Assembly: GCF_003096715.1 (NCBI RefSeq)
Contig: NZ_QEOL01000011.1
Coordinates: 62,001-126,000, forward strand
Length of the DNA: 64,000 bases
Direction of reading: 5' to 3'
Origin: Paraburkholderia silvatlantica
GTDB lineage: Bacteria > Pseudomonadota > Gammaproteobacteria > Burkholderiales > Burkholderiaceae
Translations under genes and position numbers: made by a program
The notes under the pieces: model-generated
Told to the model about the DNA's origin: nothing
Seen by the model: the letters and a program-made list of their open reading frames with translations, nothing else
The model's database searches: none
In this document: piece after piece, positions 47,749 to 56,303 of the stretch
Position numbering within the stretch: the stretch's first letter is position 1
Layout: every line of letters starts with the position of its first letter

Positions 47749-47763
47749 GCTGCGCACCAGCAA

Positions 47764-47794
47764 GAAAGCCGGTTCTCACGAACCGGCTTTTTTT
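47764..47794 (+). terminator. Rho-independent terminator after secF
   Basis: AAAGCCGGTTC (47764-47774) pairs with GAACCGGCTTT (47779-47789) around the loop TCAC, followed by further T residues. It ends the secDF transcript; the A-run in front makes it usable from the other side as well. Confidence 0.95.
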
Positions 47795-47835
47795 TCGCGC
47801 CTGCGCAACGGCCATCGCCGCGCTGGCGCTCTTCC

Positions 47836-48423
47836 CTACTGCTTGATGCCTTCGGCCTGGATATGCAGCGTGGTCTTCATCCTGAAGCCGTACTTCTTGC
47901 CCGAGTCCATGCCGAAGTCGTCGCGGTTGAATGCGGCCTCGGCCTCCACGCCGCACACCTCGCGTTTGAGCACGGGGTGCTGAATGCATTTGAACGACTC
48001 GATCTCGAGCTTGAGCGGCCGCGTCACACCGTGCAGCGTGAACTCGCCGATCACCTCCCTGGGCGCGTCTCCATGGAAGACGATGCGCGTGCCCTTGTAG
48101 GTGGCCGCGGGGTACTTCGCGACATCGAGAAAGTCGTCGCCCACCAGATGCTGGTCGAGCTGCGGATTGCCGGTCTGGATCGACGCCGGATCGATCGTCA
48201 CGTCCACGGTGCCCGTTTTCGCCGCGCGGTCCAGCGTGACTGTGCCCGTGGTCTTCGTGAACTTGCCGCGCCACGTGGAAAGACCGCCGAAGTGGTCGGC
48301 CTCGAAGCTCGGAAACGTGTGGTTCGGATCGAGCTGGTAAGTATCGGCGGCGTGCGCGGCCTGCATCACCAGCGCGGCGAGCGACACGGCGCTGCCTGCG
48401 GCCATCCATACGAGCTTGTTCAA
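47836..48423 (-). CDS. YceI-family periplasmic protein (A)
   Basis: 195 aa with a Sec signal (cleavage after AAHA near residue 25) and a lipocalin-like YceI barrel: [19 protein letters not shown], the [16 protein letters not shown] and [16 protein letters not shown] segment [16 protein letters not shown]. Such proteins bind isoprenoid lipids such as polyprenols; many are induced by stress or high pH. It carries a Cys pair ([14 protein letters not shown]). It is the second gene of a YceI pair, 36 bp after the first. Confidence 0.92.
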   Translation of the reverse strand: MNKLVWMAAGSAVSLAALVMQAAHAADTYQLDPNHTFPSFEADHFGGLSTWRGKFTKTTGTVTLDRAAKTGTVDVTIDPASIQTGNPQLDQHLVGDDFLDVAKYPAATYKGTRIVFHGDAPREVIGEFTLHGVTRPLKLEIESFKCIQHPVLKREVCGVEAEAAFNRDDFGMDSGKKYGFRMKTTLHIQAEGIKQ

Positions 48424-48459
48424 AAGCGCCTCCCCGGAGTCGTCGATCTGTTCGTCGAC

Positions 48460-49059
48460 CTATTTTTGGGCGAAGACGATATGAAACTTGATCAGCACCT
48501 CGTCGGCGACGATCGAGGTGTCCTTCCACTCGCCGGTGCCGATTTCGAAGGCGAGCCGGTGAATCGGCAGCGTACCGTCGAAGGTCTGCGTCCTGCCCTG
48601 CTGCGTGAGCACGACGGGCACGGCCACGTTCTGCGTGTGCCCCTTGATCGTCAGCTTGCCGCTCACGCTGTACTGGTTCGTTCCGGTCGGCGCGATGGCG
48701 GTCGAGACGAACGTTGCCTGCGGGAACGTCTTCGCGTCGAACCATTCGCGCCCGTGCACGGAATCGTTGTAGGTCGGGTCGCCCAGATCATAGCTCGCCG
48801 TGTCGACCGTGATCTTCGCGCTGCCGCTCGCGGGCCTGGCCGGATCGAAGTCGATCTGCGCGTCGAACTTCGTGAAGCTGCCCTGGACCGGCACGTTCAT
48901 CTGGCGCGAGACGGCGACGATCGTGCTCTTCCCCGCGTCGAGCTGCGCGTGGGCGGCCCCGCCCGCGAGCAGCGCCGCTGCGGCGCCGGCCCACACTGCC
49001 GCCGCCCCGACCGCCGGGCGCCACCGACAGGAACGAATCCATCTCGACAAGGCTTCCAT
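48460..49059 (-). CDS. YceI-family periplasmic protein (B)
   Basis: 199 aa with a long N-region and Ala-rich signal sequence (cleavage after AAHA near residue 38). YceI barrel: FDAQIDFDPARPASGSAKIT, the DTASYDLGDPTYNDSVHGREW loop region and KLTIKGHTQNVAVPVVL. It has no Cys in the mature part, unlike its downstream paralogue. The cytochrome b561 gene that often precedes YceI pairs is absent; upstream is a divergent pqi operon. Confidence 0.92.
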   Translation of the reverse strand: MEALSRWIRSCRWRPAVGAAAVWAGAAAALLAGGAAHAQLDAGKSTIVAVSRQMNVPVQGSFTKFDAQIDFDPARPASGSAKITVDTASYDLGDPTYNDSVHGREWFDAKTFPQATFVSTAIAPTGTNQYSVSGKLTIKGHTQNVAVPVVLTQQGRTQTFDGTLPIHRLAFEIGTGEWKDTSIVADEVLIKFHIVFAQK

Positions 49060-49424
49060 GATCGTCTCGCTTTGATTGCGTAGTCATTGGCTTCGTGAAG
49101 GGGCAGCGGCGACCTTGCGCCGCCATGCATGCTCCATGCCCGAAAGATAATCCAGATCGGGTGACAACAAACATCTGGAGATAAGGGCCGGGTCCCGCCG
49201 CGCTCGCACACGCTTACGGCGCAAACGTGGCACACTTCGCAGCCCGTTAGCCGGCCACGCGAGCGCTGCATGACCGGCAAGGCCGCCTCGTGGGGGCCCG
49301 CGGCTCGTTCCGGCACGCCGGCGGGCGCGTTTGGTAACATGGTGCGAGGCGCTGTCGGCACCTTTCGGCCTGAGTACCGCCGTCGCGCGTCCCTCGTTCA
49401 CGTCGTTTTGCGTCACCTGCCCGC
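49060..49424. other. Divergent intergenic region, no gene seen
   Basis: 365 bp between the starts of the YceI genes and the pqi operon. It must hold two promoters. A TAACAT hexamer near 49335 is the only -10-like box noticed for the rightward genes. No family-like frame was found on either strand. Confidence 0.5.
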
Positions 49425-50249
49425 ATGGCCCAGGACAAACTGATCGCGTGTCACGATTGCGACGCGCTCTACCGCAAACCGCGGCTACCCGGCCGCCAGT
49501 CAGCGCGCTGCTCGCGCTGCGGCGCCACGCTCTACAGCAGCGCCGCATCCCAGCTCGACCGCATCTGCGCCATCACGGTTGCGGCGCTCGTCACCTTCAT
49601 CATCGCCCAGTCGTTCCCGATCATCGAGCTCGATGCGAACGGTATCACGACGGAGTCGAGCCTGTTCGGCGCGCTCGTGGTGCTGTGGCACGAGGACATG
49701 GAGATCATCGCGGTGATCGTCTTCTGCGCAACCATCCTCTTTCCGCTCACGGAGATGGTGGCGCTGCTCTACGTCCTGCTGCCGGTGCGGCGCGGCTTCA
49801 TTCCACCGGGCTTCGACTTCGTGCTGCGCGCCATCCAGTTCGTGCGGCCCTGGGGCATGCTCGAAGTCTTCATGCTGGGCGTGCTCATCACCATCGTGAA
49901 AATGGTGAGCCTCGCGCGCGTGATTCCCGAAACCGCGCTCTTCGCCTTTGGCGCGCTCACGCTGATGTTCACCGTGGTCGTCACGTTCGATGCGCGCACA
50001 CTCTGGGACATCGCCGACGGCCTGCGCGACGCCGCACGTGCGGCGCGCGAGGGCGATGCGGGTCCGGGCGGCCTCGCGGGTGACGCCGGCGCGGGCGGAC
50101 CGCACGCGCCGCACGTACCGCACTCGCCCGCCTCGCCGTCACCGGCATCGGCCTACCCGGTCTCCGGGCCCGAGATCCGCGAGCCGGGCGCACGCGCGCA
50201 AGACCCGGCGCCGCCGCACGGCGGCCCGCTCCCCAAGGGGCCCCGATGA
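49425..50249 (+). CDS. pqiA: Paraquat-inducible protein A, first half
   Basis: 274 aa. It has an N-terminal zinc-ribbon pair (CHDCDALYRKP and ARCSRCGATLY) and four membrane spans (for example AITVAALVTFIIAQSFPII). In E. coli PqiA is one protein of two such halves; here each half is its own gene. PqiA-PqiB-PqiC form an envelope-spanning lipid transport system. The last 55 residues are Gly/Pro/Ala-rich and likely unstructured. The stop overlaps the next start in ATGA. Confidence 0.9.
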   Translation: MAQDKLIACHDCDALYRKPRLPGRQSARCSRCGATLYSSAASQLDRICAITVAALVTFIIAQSFPIIELDANGITTESSLFGALVVLWHEDMEIIAVIVFCATILFPLTEMVALLYVLLPVRRGFIPPGFDFVLRAIQFVRPWGMLEVFMLGVLITIVKMVSLARVIPETALFAFGALTLMFTVVVTFDARTLWDIADGLRDAARAAREGDAGPGGLAGDAGAGGPHAPHVPHSPASPSPASAYPVSGPEIREPGARAQDPAPPHGGPLPKGPR

Positions 50250-50908
50250 AATACCAGACCGCCGCCGACGCCGGCTACATCTCCTGCCACGCCTGCGGGC
50301 ACGTGCAGCCGCACGTGCGCAAGCATGGCCACGTGCGTTGCGCACGCTGCGGCTCGCCCGTGCACGAGCGCAACCCGGACAGCATCATGCGCACGTGGGC
50401 TCTCCTCATTGCCGCGGCGCTGCTCTACATTCCCGCGAACCTGCTGCCTGTGATGCATACTGCCTCGCTCGTCGGCGACGAGGACGACACCATCATGAGC
50501 GGCGTGGTCTACTTCTGGACCTCCGGCGACTGGCCGCTCGCCGTGATTGTCTTCATCGCCAGTATTCTCGTGCCCATGCTCAAGCTGTCGGTGCTCGCGC
50601 TGCTCGCGTTCACCGCGCAGCGCGGCTCGACATGGCGGCCCGTGGAACGCACGAAGCTCTACCGGCTCGTCGAATTCATCGGGCGCTGGTCGATGCTCGA
50701 CGTGTTCGTTGTCACGCTAACCGTGGCGCTGGTACGCTTCCAGTCGCTTGCGGTCATCACGGCGGGCCCCGGCGCGATCGCATTCGGCTCGGTCGTGATC
50801 CTGACGATGATCGCCTCGATGCAGTTCGATCCGCGCTTGATCTGGGATCCGGTGGACGAAGACAAACACAAACCCGCGCAACGCTCTCAGGATCAACCCC
50901 ATGAATAG
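50246..50908 (+). CDS. pqiA: Paraquat-inducible protein A, second half
   Basis: 220 aa with the second zinc-ribbon (ISCHACGHVQPH and RCARCGSPVH) and four spans, including the conserved IPANLLPVMHTASL and DWPLAVIVFIASILVPMLKL segments. It overlaps the first half by four bases and pqiB by eight, so the products are probably made in fixed ratio and assemble as one PqiA unit in the inner membrane. Confidence 0.9.
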   Translation: MKYQTAADAGYISCHACGHVQPHVRKHGHVRCARCGSPVHERNPDSIMRTWALLIAAALLYIPANLLPVMHTASLVGDEDDTIMSGVVYFWTSGDWPLAVIVFIASILVPMLKLSVLALLAFTAQRGSTWRPVERTKLYRLVEFIGRWSMLDVFVVTLTVALVRFQSLAVITAGPGAIAFGSVVILTMIASMQFDPRLIWDPVDEDKHKPAQRSQDQPHE

Positions 50909-52514
50909 TCCGAAAGGACCGACCCCGCCCAATCTGCCGGAACCGGAGATCGTCAAGCCGCGGCGCTGGCTGCCCTCGCTGGTCTGGATCGTGCCGATCG
51001 TCGCGGCGCTGATCGGCGTGGCGCTCGTCGTCAAGTCGGTCGCCACGCGCGGCCCGACCATCACGATCAGCTTCGTGAGCGCCGAAGGGCTCGAGCCCGG
51101 CAAGACCAAGGTCAAGTACAAGGACGTGGACATCGGCTCGGTGCGCGCGATCAAGCTCTCGCCCAACCTCTCGCATGTGATCGTCACGGTCGAGCTCACC
51201 AAGGACGCCGAGCGCTTCGCCGTGAAGGACAGCCGCTTCTGGGTCGTGCGCCCGCGCGTGGGCGCAAGCGGCGTCTCGGGCCTCACCACGCTGCTCTCGG
51301 GCTCGTATATCGGCGCGGACGCCGGCCGCTCGCAGGAATCGCAAAGCGACTTCGTCGGGCTGGAAGCGCCGCCTGCCGTGACCATCGACGAGAAGGGGCA
51401 TCGTTATACCCTGCACAGTTCGACGCTCGGCTCGCTCGACATCGGCACGCCGATCTTCTACCGGCGCATCCAGGTAGGCCAGGTAACGGGCTATTCGCTC
51501 GACAAGGACGGCACCGGGGTGACGGTGCAGGTGTTCGTGAGCGCGCCCTTCGACCAGTACGTGGGCACCAACACGCGCTGGTGGCACGCAAGCGGCGTGA
51601 ACGTGCAGCTCGATTCGAGCGGCATCAAGGTCAACACGCAGTCGCTCGCCACCATCGTGGTGGGCGGCCTCGCGTTCCAGGCGCCGCCCGGACAGTCGAT
51701 GGGCCCGCAGGCGCCCGACAGCGCCACGTTCGCCCTCGCCTCCGACGAGAGCGAGGCAATGCGCGAGCCGGACGGCGCGCCGCAACGCGTGGTCATGTAC
51801 TTCAACCAGTCGTTGCGCGGCCTTTCGGTGGGGGCGACGGTCGATTTCCGCGGCATCGTGCTCGGCCAGGTGACGGACATCGGCATCGAATACGACCCGA
51901 AACAGCACAACTTCACGATGCCCGTGACGATCGACCTCTATCCGCTGCGTCTGTCGCGCCGCATCCGCGGTGAAGCGCCCGCGCCGCATACGCCGCAAAG
52001 CCAGGAGCTGATCAGGCGGCTCGTCGCGCGCGGCCTGCGCGGCCAGTTGCGCACCGGCAACCTGATCACCGGGCAGCTTTATATCGCGCTCGACATCTTC
52101 CCGAAGGCGGGCCCCGCGACGATCGACGTCAACCGCGACCCGCTGGAGCTGCCCACGGTGCCGAACTCGCTCGAAGAGCTGCAGCTCCAGGTGGCGGACA
52201 TCGCGAAGAAGCTCGATCAGATTCCGTTCGACAAGATCGGCAACAACCTGAACGAGTCGCTCAAGAACGCGAACCAGCTGTTCGGCAAGGTGAACGGCCA
52301 GATCCTGCCGCAGCTGCAGGGCACGCTGGACGAAGCGCAGAAGACCTTCAGCGCCGCGCAATTGACGCTGCAGCAGGATTCGCCGCTGCAGTCCGACGTG
52401 CACCAGGCGATGCAGGAACTCACGCGTACGCTGCAATCGCTCAACGCGCTCTCCGATTATCTGGAGCGCCATCCCGAATCGCTGCTGCGCGGCAAATCTG
52501 GAGACAAGCCATGA
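50901..52514 (+). CDS. pqiB: MCE-domain lipid transport protein PqiB
   Basis: 537 aa. One N-terminal membrane span (LPSLVWIVPIVAALIGVALV, near residue 22) anchors three MlaD/MCE domains (GPTITISFVSAEGLEPGKTK; GHRYTLHSSTLGSLDIGTP; VVMYFNQSLRGLSVGATVDF) and a C-terminal helical needle (about 425-530). PqiB hexamers form a stacked tube across the periplasm for lipid movement. It overlaps pqiA upstream and pqiC downstream. Confidence 0.95.
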   Translation: MNSPKGPTPPNLPEPEIVKPRRWLPSLVWIVPIVAALIGVALVVKSVATRGPTITISFVSAEGLEPGKTKVKYKDVDIGSVRAIKLSPNLSHVIVTVELTKDAERFAVKDSRFWVVRPRVGASGVSGLTTLLSGSYIGADAGRSQESQSDFVGLEAPPAVTIDEKGHRYTLHSSTLGSLDIGTPIFYRRIQVGQVTGYSLDKDGTGVTVQVFVSAPFDQYVGTNTRWWHASGVNVQLDSSGIKVNTQSLATIVVGGLAFQAPPGQSMGPQAPDSATFALASDESEAMREPDGAPQRVVMYFNQSLRGLSVGATVDFRGIVLGQVTDIGIEYDPKQHNFTMPVTIDLYPLRLSRRIRGEAPAPHTPQSQELIRRLVARGLRGQLRTGNLITGQLYIALDIFPKAGPATIDVNRDPLELPTVPNSLEELQLQVADIAKKLDQIPFDKIGNNLNESLKNANQLFGKVNGQILPQLQGTLDEAQKTFSAAQLTLQQDSPLQSDVHQAMQELTRTLQSLNALSDYLERHPESLLRGKSGDKP

Positions 52515-53215
52515 CGCCCCGACGCGTCCCCGCCCTTGCCGCGCTCGGCGCGCTGGTCATCGCAGCCGCGCTGGCGGGCTGCAGTTCGCCCGCCAGCCGG
52601 TTCTACACGCTCAGCCCGACTGACGACACGGCCCGCACCGCCGCCGCGCCGAGCGCAGGCAACGCCCAGTGGCTGATCGAGCTGGCGCCCGTGGACGTGC
52701 CGCCGCAGGTCGCAAAGGCACAGTTCGTCGTGCAAACCGACGCGAACCAGGTGCGCGTACTCGAGCAGGAGCGCTGGTCCTCGATGCCCGGCGACGAGAT
52801 CCGCCGCGCGCTCTCGGGCGACCTCACGCAGCAGCTCGGCACCATCGACGTCTACGGCTCGCCGCATCCCGAGGGCGTGCCCGTGTACCGCGTGAGCGTG
52901 AACGTGCAGCGCTTCGAATCGTGGCCGGGCTCGCATGCGCTCATCGACGCCGTGTGGAGCGTACGCGCGCTCGACACGCAAACGGTCCTGACCTGCCGCA
53001 GCGTGCTCAACGAGAAGGTGGGCGACGGCTACGACGCGCTCGTCATCGGCCACCGGCAAGCGGTCGAAGCGCTGTCGCAGTCGATCGCGAGCGGCGTGCG
53101 CGCGCTCGCAGCCGCACCGCGCGTGAGCGTGGCGGCGAACGGCGCGAAGACTGGCATGCGCGGAAAGCCGGCGCCGGGCATCGCCTGCCCGCAGATGGCG
53201 GCCGCAGGCGGCTGA
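52511..53215 (+). CDS. pqiC: Outer-membrane-side lipoprotein PqiC
   Basis: 234 aa. Lipoprotein signal with lipobox ALAG-C (Cys near residue 24) and the ABC-auxiliary lipoprotein domain (SRFYTLSPTDD at the mature start; the WLIELAPVDVPPQVAKAQFV segment). It is the outer-membrane partner of PqiB. ATGA overlap with pqiB. The last 40 residues vary. Confidence 0.92.
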   Translation: MTPRRVPALAALGALVIAAALAGCSSPASRFYTLSPTDDTARTAAAPSAGNAQWLIELAPVDVPPQVAKAQFVVQTDANQVRVLEQERWSSMPGDEIRRALSGDLTQQLGTIDVYGSPHPEGVPVYRVSVNVQRFESWPGSHALIDAVWSVRALDTQTVLTCRSVLNEKVGDGYDALVIGHRQAVEALSQSIASGVRALAAAPRVSVAANGAKTGMRGKPAPGIACPQMAAAGG

Positions 53216-53320
53216 GGCGGTGGTTTGCTGCCGGCCCATGAAATAGCGAGACATGATGGAAATTGACTGACGATAAAGTGCGATCGACGCGAAGACGGTA
53301 GGGTCAGCCGATCCGCACCG

Positions 53321-53336
53321 GAACGGTGCACCGTTC
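53321..53336. repeat. Perfect 16-bp palindrome before an antitoxin fragment
   Basis: GAACGGTGCACCGTTC at 53321-53336 equals its own reverse complement. It lies 17 bp before the ATG of the antitoxin-like fragment, where an autoregulated toxin-antitoxin operator would be expected. It has no spacer loop and no T-run, so it is not a terminator. Confidence 0.7.
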
Positions 53337-53352
53337 TTCGCGATAAGAATCC

Positions 53353-53412
53353 ATGTCTGCCAAGACGATCAAAACCCGCCCCTGGGATTCCGCCGAACAT
53401 CTCCCGACCGAA
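53353..53412 (+). pseudogene. N-terminal fragment of an addiction-module antidote protein (HigA-like)
   Basis: From the ATG at 53353 the first 20 codons read MSAKTIKTRPWDSAEHLPTE. The TRPWDSAEHL-x-TE signature is the conserved start of the small DNA-binding antidotes encoded next to RelE/HigB-like toxins. After that the family sequence (an acidic helix and HTH) is lost; the frame runs on into rlmL-overlapping nonsense. No toxin gene is seen upstream in the remaining 130 bp. It looks like the scar of a lost toxin-antitoxin pair. Based on remembered family sequence, not on a search. Confidence 0.55.
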
Positions 53413-53536
53413 GGGCGTCCGCCTGACTCGCTAAATGACCGCGCCGCTCAGCCGGCGCATCAACAGGCAACCCTGGCTGAGCGCTCCCGCAACCCGCGTA
53501 CAATAGCGCCTTCCCCGCAGCGTCCCATCCTTCTTC

Positions 53537-54865
53537 ATGTCCTTCGATTTCTTTGCCCCCTGCCCGCGCGGCCTCGAAGCCGCGCTCGCCGCCGAACTGG
53601 CCGAAACTGCGCAACGGCGCCTGCCGCCCGGCGCGCTCCAGGTCGGCGCCGAAGTGCCCGGCGGCGTGCATTTCCGCGGCAGCTGGGCCGGCGGCATCGC
53701 CGCCAACCTGCATTCGCGCATTGCTAGCCGTGTGCTCCTGAAGATCGCCCAGCGCCCGTACCGCAGCGAACAGGACATCTACGCGCTCGCGCGCGAGCAG
53801 CAGTGGGAGAAGTGGTTCTCGGCGAACGAGACGATCCGCATCGACATCACCGCGATCAAGTCACCGCTGCGCAGCCTCGAATTCGCCACGCTGCGCGTGA
53901 AGGACGCGATCTGCGACCGTATGCGCGACAAGGCCGGTGCGCGTCCGAGCGTCGATACCGCCTATCCCGACGTGCGCGTCTTCGCCTTCCTCACGGCGAA
54001 CGAATGCACGCTCTATCTCGACACCTCCGGCGAGCCGCTTTTCAAGCGCGGCTGGCGTCTGGACAAGGGCGCCGCGCCGCTGCGCGAGAACCTCGCCGCG
54101 GGCATCCTGCGCCTCACGGGCTGGACGCCCGGCACGCCGCTCTACGACCCGATGTGCGGCAGCGGAACCTTCCTTGCGGAAGCCGCGCAAGTCGCACTCG
54201 ACATCGCGCCGGGGCTCGATCGCCGCTTCGGCTTCGAGTCGCTCAAGCAGGCCGACATGGCCGCATGGCGGCACCTCAAGAGCGAGGCGAACACGGCGCG
54301 CAATCTCGCGCAAAGCAAGACCGGCGATCTGCTGATTTACGGCAGCGACATCTCCGACGTCATGCTGGAAAAGGCGCGCGCGAACTTCAAGCGCGCGGGC
54401 TTCGGCAGCGTGACGCTCAAGCAGCTCGACGCGCGCAACATGACGCCGCCCTCGGCTGCGCCCGGCATTCTTGTGGCGAATCCGCCGTACGGCGAGCGTA
54501 TCGAAGTGCGCGGCCGCAACGCGCGCGGCGAGGCGCGCCCGACGGCGCGCGAGCGGCGCGGCGACGAAGATGGCGCAAGCAGCGAAGGCTTTCGCCGCGC
54601 CAAGGACGAGGCGCCCGACGCCGAGTTCTTCCAGGCGTTCGGCGACACGCTCAAGCAGCGCTTCACCGGCTGGCGCGCGTTCGTCCTCACCTCGGACCGC
54701 AAGCTGCCGGGCCAGCTGCGCCTGCGCGAAGCGGCCAAGACGCCGCTCTACAACGGCGCACTCGAATGCCGCCTGTTCCGCTTCGACCTGATCGCGGGGA
54801 GCGTGCGGCAGCGTCCGGCCGGCGGCGGCGCGAACCCCGCCGCCGGCAACGACGACGCCGGCTGA
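53537..54865 (+). CDS. RlmL-type 23S rRNA guanine-N2 methyltransferase
   Basis: 442 aa. An N-terminal THUMP domain (FFAPCPRGLEAALAAELAE; IRIDITAIKSPLRSLEFATL) precedes a Rossmann methyltransferase with SAM loop LYDPMCGSGTFLAEAA near residue 208 and the catalytic NPPY (ILVANPPYGER near 312). This matches the N-terminal part of E. coli RlmKL, which methylates G2445; the RlmK part is missing, as in many bacteria. A low-complexity charged insert (about 325-352) follows the NPPY motif. A TACAAT box at 53509-53514 may belong to its promoter. Confidence 0.88.
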   Translation: MSFDFFAPCPRGLEAALAAELAETAQRRLPPGALQVGAEVPGGVHFRGSWAGGIAANLHSRIASRVLLKIAQRPYRSEQDIYALAREQQWEKWFSANETIRIDITAIKSPLRSLEFATLRVKDAICDRMRDKAGARPSVDTAYPDVRVFAFLTANECTLYLDTSGEPLFKRGWRLDKGAAPLRENLAAGILRLTGWTPGTPLYDPMCGSGTFLAEAAQVALDIAPGLDRRFGFESLKQADMAAWRHLKSEANTARNLAQSKTGDLLIYGSDISDVMLEKARANFKRAGFGSVTLKQLDARNMTPPSAAPGILVANPPYGERIEVRGRNARGEARPTARERRGDEDGASSEGFRRAKDEAPDAEFFQAFGDTLKQRFTGWRAFVLTSDRKLPGQLRLREAAKTPLYNGALECRLFRFDLIAGSVRQRPAGGGANPAAGNDDAG

Positions 54866-54949
54866 CATTGCCGAACGGGCACGGCGGGTGACGCTCCCAT
54901 CGGCCGCCAAAACTCGCGCGGCACGGCGCGTCACACCGCGTCAAACCTA

Positions 54950-54967
54950 CTGACAGCACGCTGTCAG
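54950..54967. promoter_or_regulatory. Inverted repeat upstream of the VOC-WYL gene pair
   Basis: CTGACAG (54950-54956) and CTGTCAG (54961-54967) form a perfect 7-bp dyad with a four-base centre, about 100 bp before the VOC gene. There is no T-run after it. It may be the operator of the WYL-type regulator encoded at 55537, which would follow the habit of such pairs. Confidence 0.45.
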
Positions 54968-55063
54968 CAGCCCCCTGGCACACTGCTTCTACGCCATCCG
55001 GCGAGGCTGCCGCCGCCCGGCTGCCGCCATTCCCGTCCGCCGTTGCCTTCGAGGAGCTGCATC

Positions 55064-55453
55064 GTGTCTACCGATTTGTCCCGTGTGATCTCGTGGTTCG
55101 AAATTCCCGCGCACGACCTGGAGCGCGCCGCACGTTTTTACGAAACCGCCTTCGACACCGCGCTGCAACGCGAAGTGGTCGGCGGCGTGCCGATGGCGCT
55201 GTTCGCTCACACCGATACGGAAACCGGCGGCTGCATCGTGTTCAATCCACATGACGCCAAGCCCGACCCCAAGGGCGTGCTCGTGTATCTGAACGCGCAG
55301 CCATCGGTCACGGCCGTGCTCGACCGGGTGGAAAAAGCCGGCGGCAAGCAGCAGGGGCCAGCGGTGGAGCTGCCGAACAACTACGGCTATATCGGCTTCT
55401 TCATCGATACCGAAGGCAACCGCGTCGGTCTGCACGCACCGAAGCTCGGTTAA
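55064..55453 (+). CDS. VOC-family (glyoxalase-like) protein
   Basis: 129 aa from the GTG at 55064 with GAGGAGC before it. A single vicinal-oxygen-chelate domain of two beta-alpha-beta-beta-beta units: VISWFEIPAHDLERAARFYE at the start and the second unit with PNNYGYIGFFIDTEGNRVGL. Metal-ligand positions look partly conserved (the final Glu in DTEGN). Substrate unknown; members include bleomycin-resistance-like and dioxygenase-like proteins. The next gene, 83 bp on, is a WYL regulator, a frequent partner. Confidence 0.88.
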   Translation: MSTDLSRVISWFEIPAHDLERAARFYETAFDTALQREVVGGVPMALFAHTDTETGGCIVFNPHDAKPDPKGVLVYLNAQPSVTAVLDRVEKAGGKQQGPAVELPNNYGYIGFFIDTEGNRVGLHAPKLG

Positions 55454-55536
55454 CCCGCGGCCGGGCGCCGCGCTTGCCCGGCGCTATCATCTGTGCTTAC
55501 CCCAGTCACCGCGCCCGCCTACGCGACCGCCCTGCC

Positions 55537-56223
55537 ATGACCCGCCGTGCCGACCGCCTCTTTCGCATCGCCGAACTGCTGCGCGGCCGGCGTCTCACCA
55601 CCGCGCAGCAACTGGCCGCCTGGCTCGAAGTCTCGCCGCGCACGGTCTATCGCGACGTGCGCGACCTGCAGCTCTCGGGCGTGCCGATCGAGGGCGAAGC
55701 GGGCATTGGCTACCGGCTCGCGCGCACGGCGAGTCTGCCGCCGCTCACCTTCACCGCCGACGAACTCACCGCGCTCGCGGTGGGTGCGCGCATGGCCGAA
55801 TCGTGGGGCGGCGCGGCGCTCGCGAGCGGCGCACGCGGCGCACTCGCGAAGATCGCCGCCGCAATGCCCGCGGAAAAGCGCGCCGTGCTGGAGCGGCTTG
55901 CCGTGTTCGCACCGGCGTATCACATGGATCACGCGTTCTCGGACAAGCTCGACGCGCTGCATCGCGCTGTCGACACGCGGCTCGTCGTGCGCTTTGCGTA
56001 CTGCGACCGCATCGGCGCGCATACGCAGCGGCGCATCTGGCCGCTTGGACTCGTGTACTGGGGCGCGCAATGGACCGTAGGCGCCTGGTGCGAAATGCGC
56101 GAGGACTTCCGCAACTTCAACATCGCGCGCATGGAAAACGTGGAAGTGCTCGAGCCATTTCCCGATGTGAGCGGGCGGCGCCTCGCCGACTATCTGCGCC
56201 GCGTGAATGCCCCTTCGCTGTGA
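55537..56223 (+). CDS. HTH-WYL (YafY-like) transcriptional regulator
   Basis: 228 aa. An N-terminal HTH_11/DeoR-like domain (RLFRIAELLRGRRLTTAQQL; SPRTVYRDVRDLQLSG) and a WYL ligand domain (about 130-220: LVVRFAYCDRIGAHTQRRIW and GLVYWGAQWTVGAWCEMRED). It probably controls the VOC gene in front. The ATG at 55537 starts right at the conserved domain; an upstream in-frame start at 55474 lies too close to the VOC stop. Confidence 0.9.
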   Translation: MTRRADRLFRIAELLRGRRLTTAQQLAAWLEVSPRTVYRDVRDLQLSGVPIEGEAGIGYRLARTASLPPLTFTADELTALAVGARMAESWGGAALASGARGALAKIAAAMPAEKRAVLERLAVFAPAYHMDHAFSDKLDALHRAVDTRLVVRFAYCDRIGAHTQRRIWPLGLVYWGAQWTVGAWCEMREDFRNFNIARMENVEVLEPFPDVSGRRLADYLRRVNAPSL

Positions 56224-56252
56224 GCGTTCGTCACGATGCGTCGGCCCATGAA

Positions 56253-56278
56253 AAAGGCGCGCATCGCTGCGCGCCTTT
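56253..56278. terminator. Bidirectional terminator between regulator and pntB
   Basis: AAAGGCGCGCA (56253-56263) pairs perfectly with TGCGCGCCTTT (56268-56278) across TCGC. It lies between convergent genes and has A- and T-runs on the two sides. Confidence 0.9.
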
Positions 56279-56303
56279 CGCGTGGATTTGAAGCAAGCCG
56301 CGC

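Noticed and set aside
44461..47763. 1100-codon open frame on the minus strand across yajC-secD-secF
   Set aside because: Antisense to three certain genes; its translation is Arg/His/Glu-rich without domains, a common artefact of GC-rich coding sequence.
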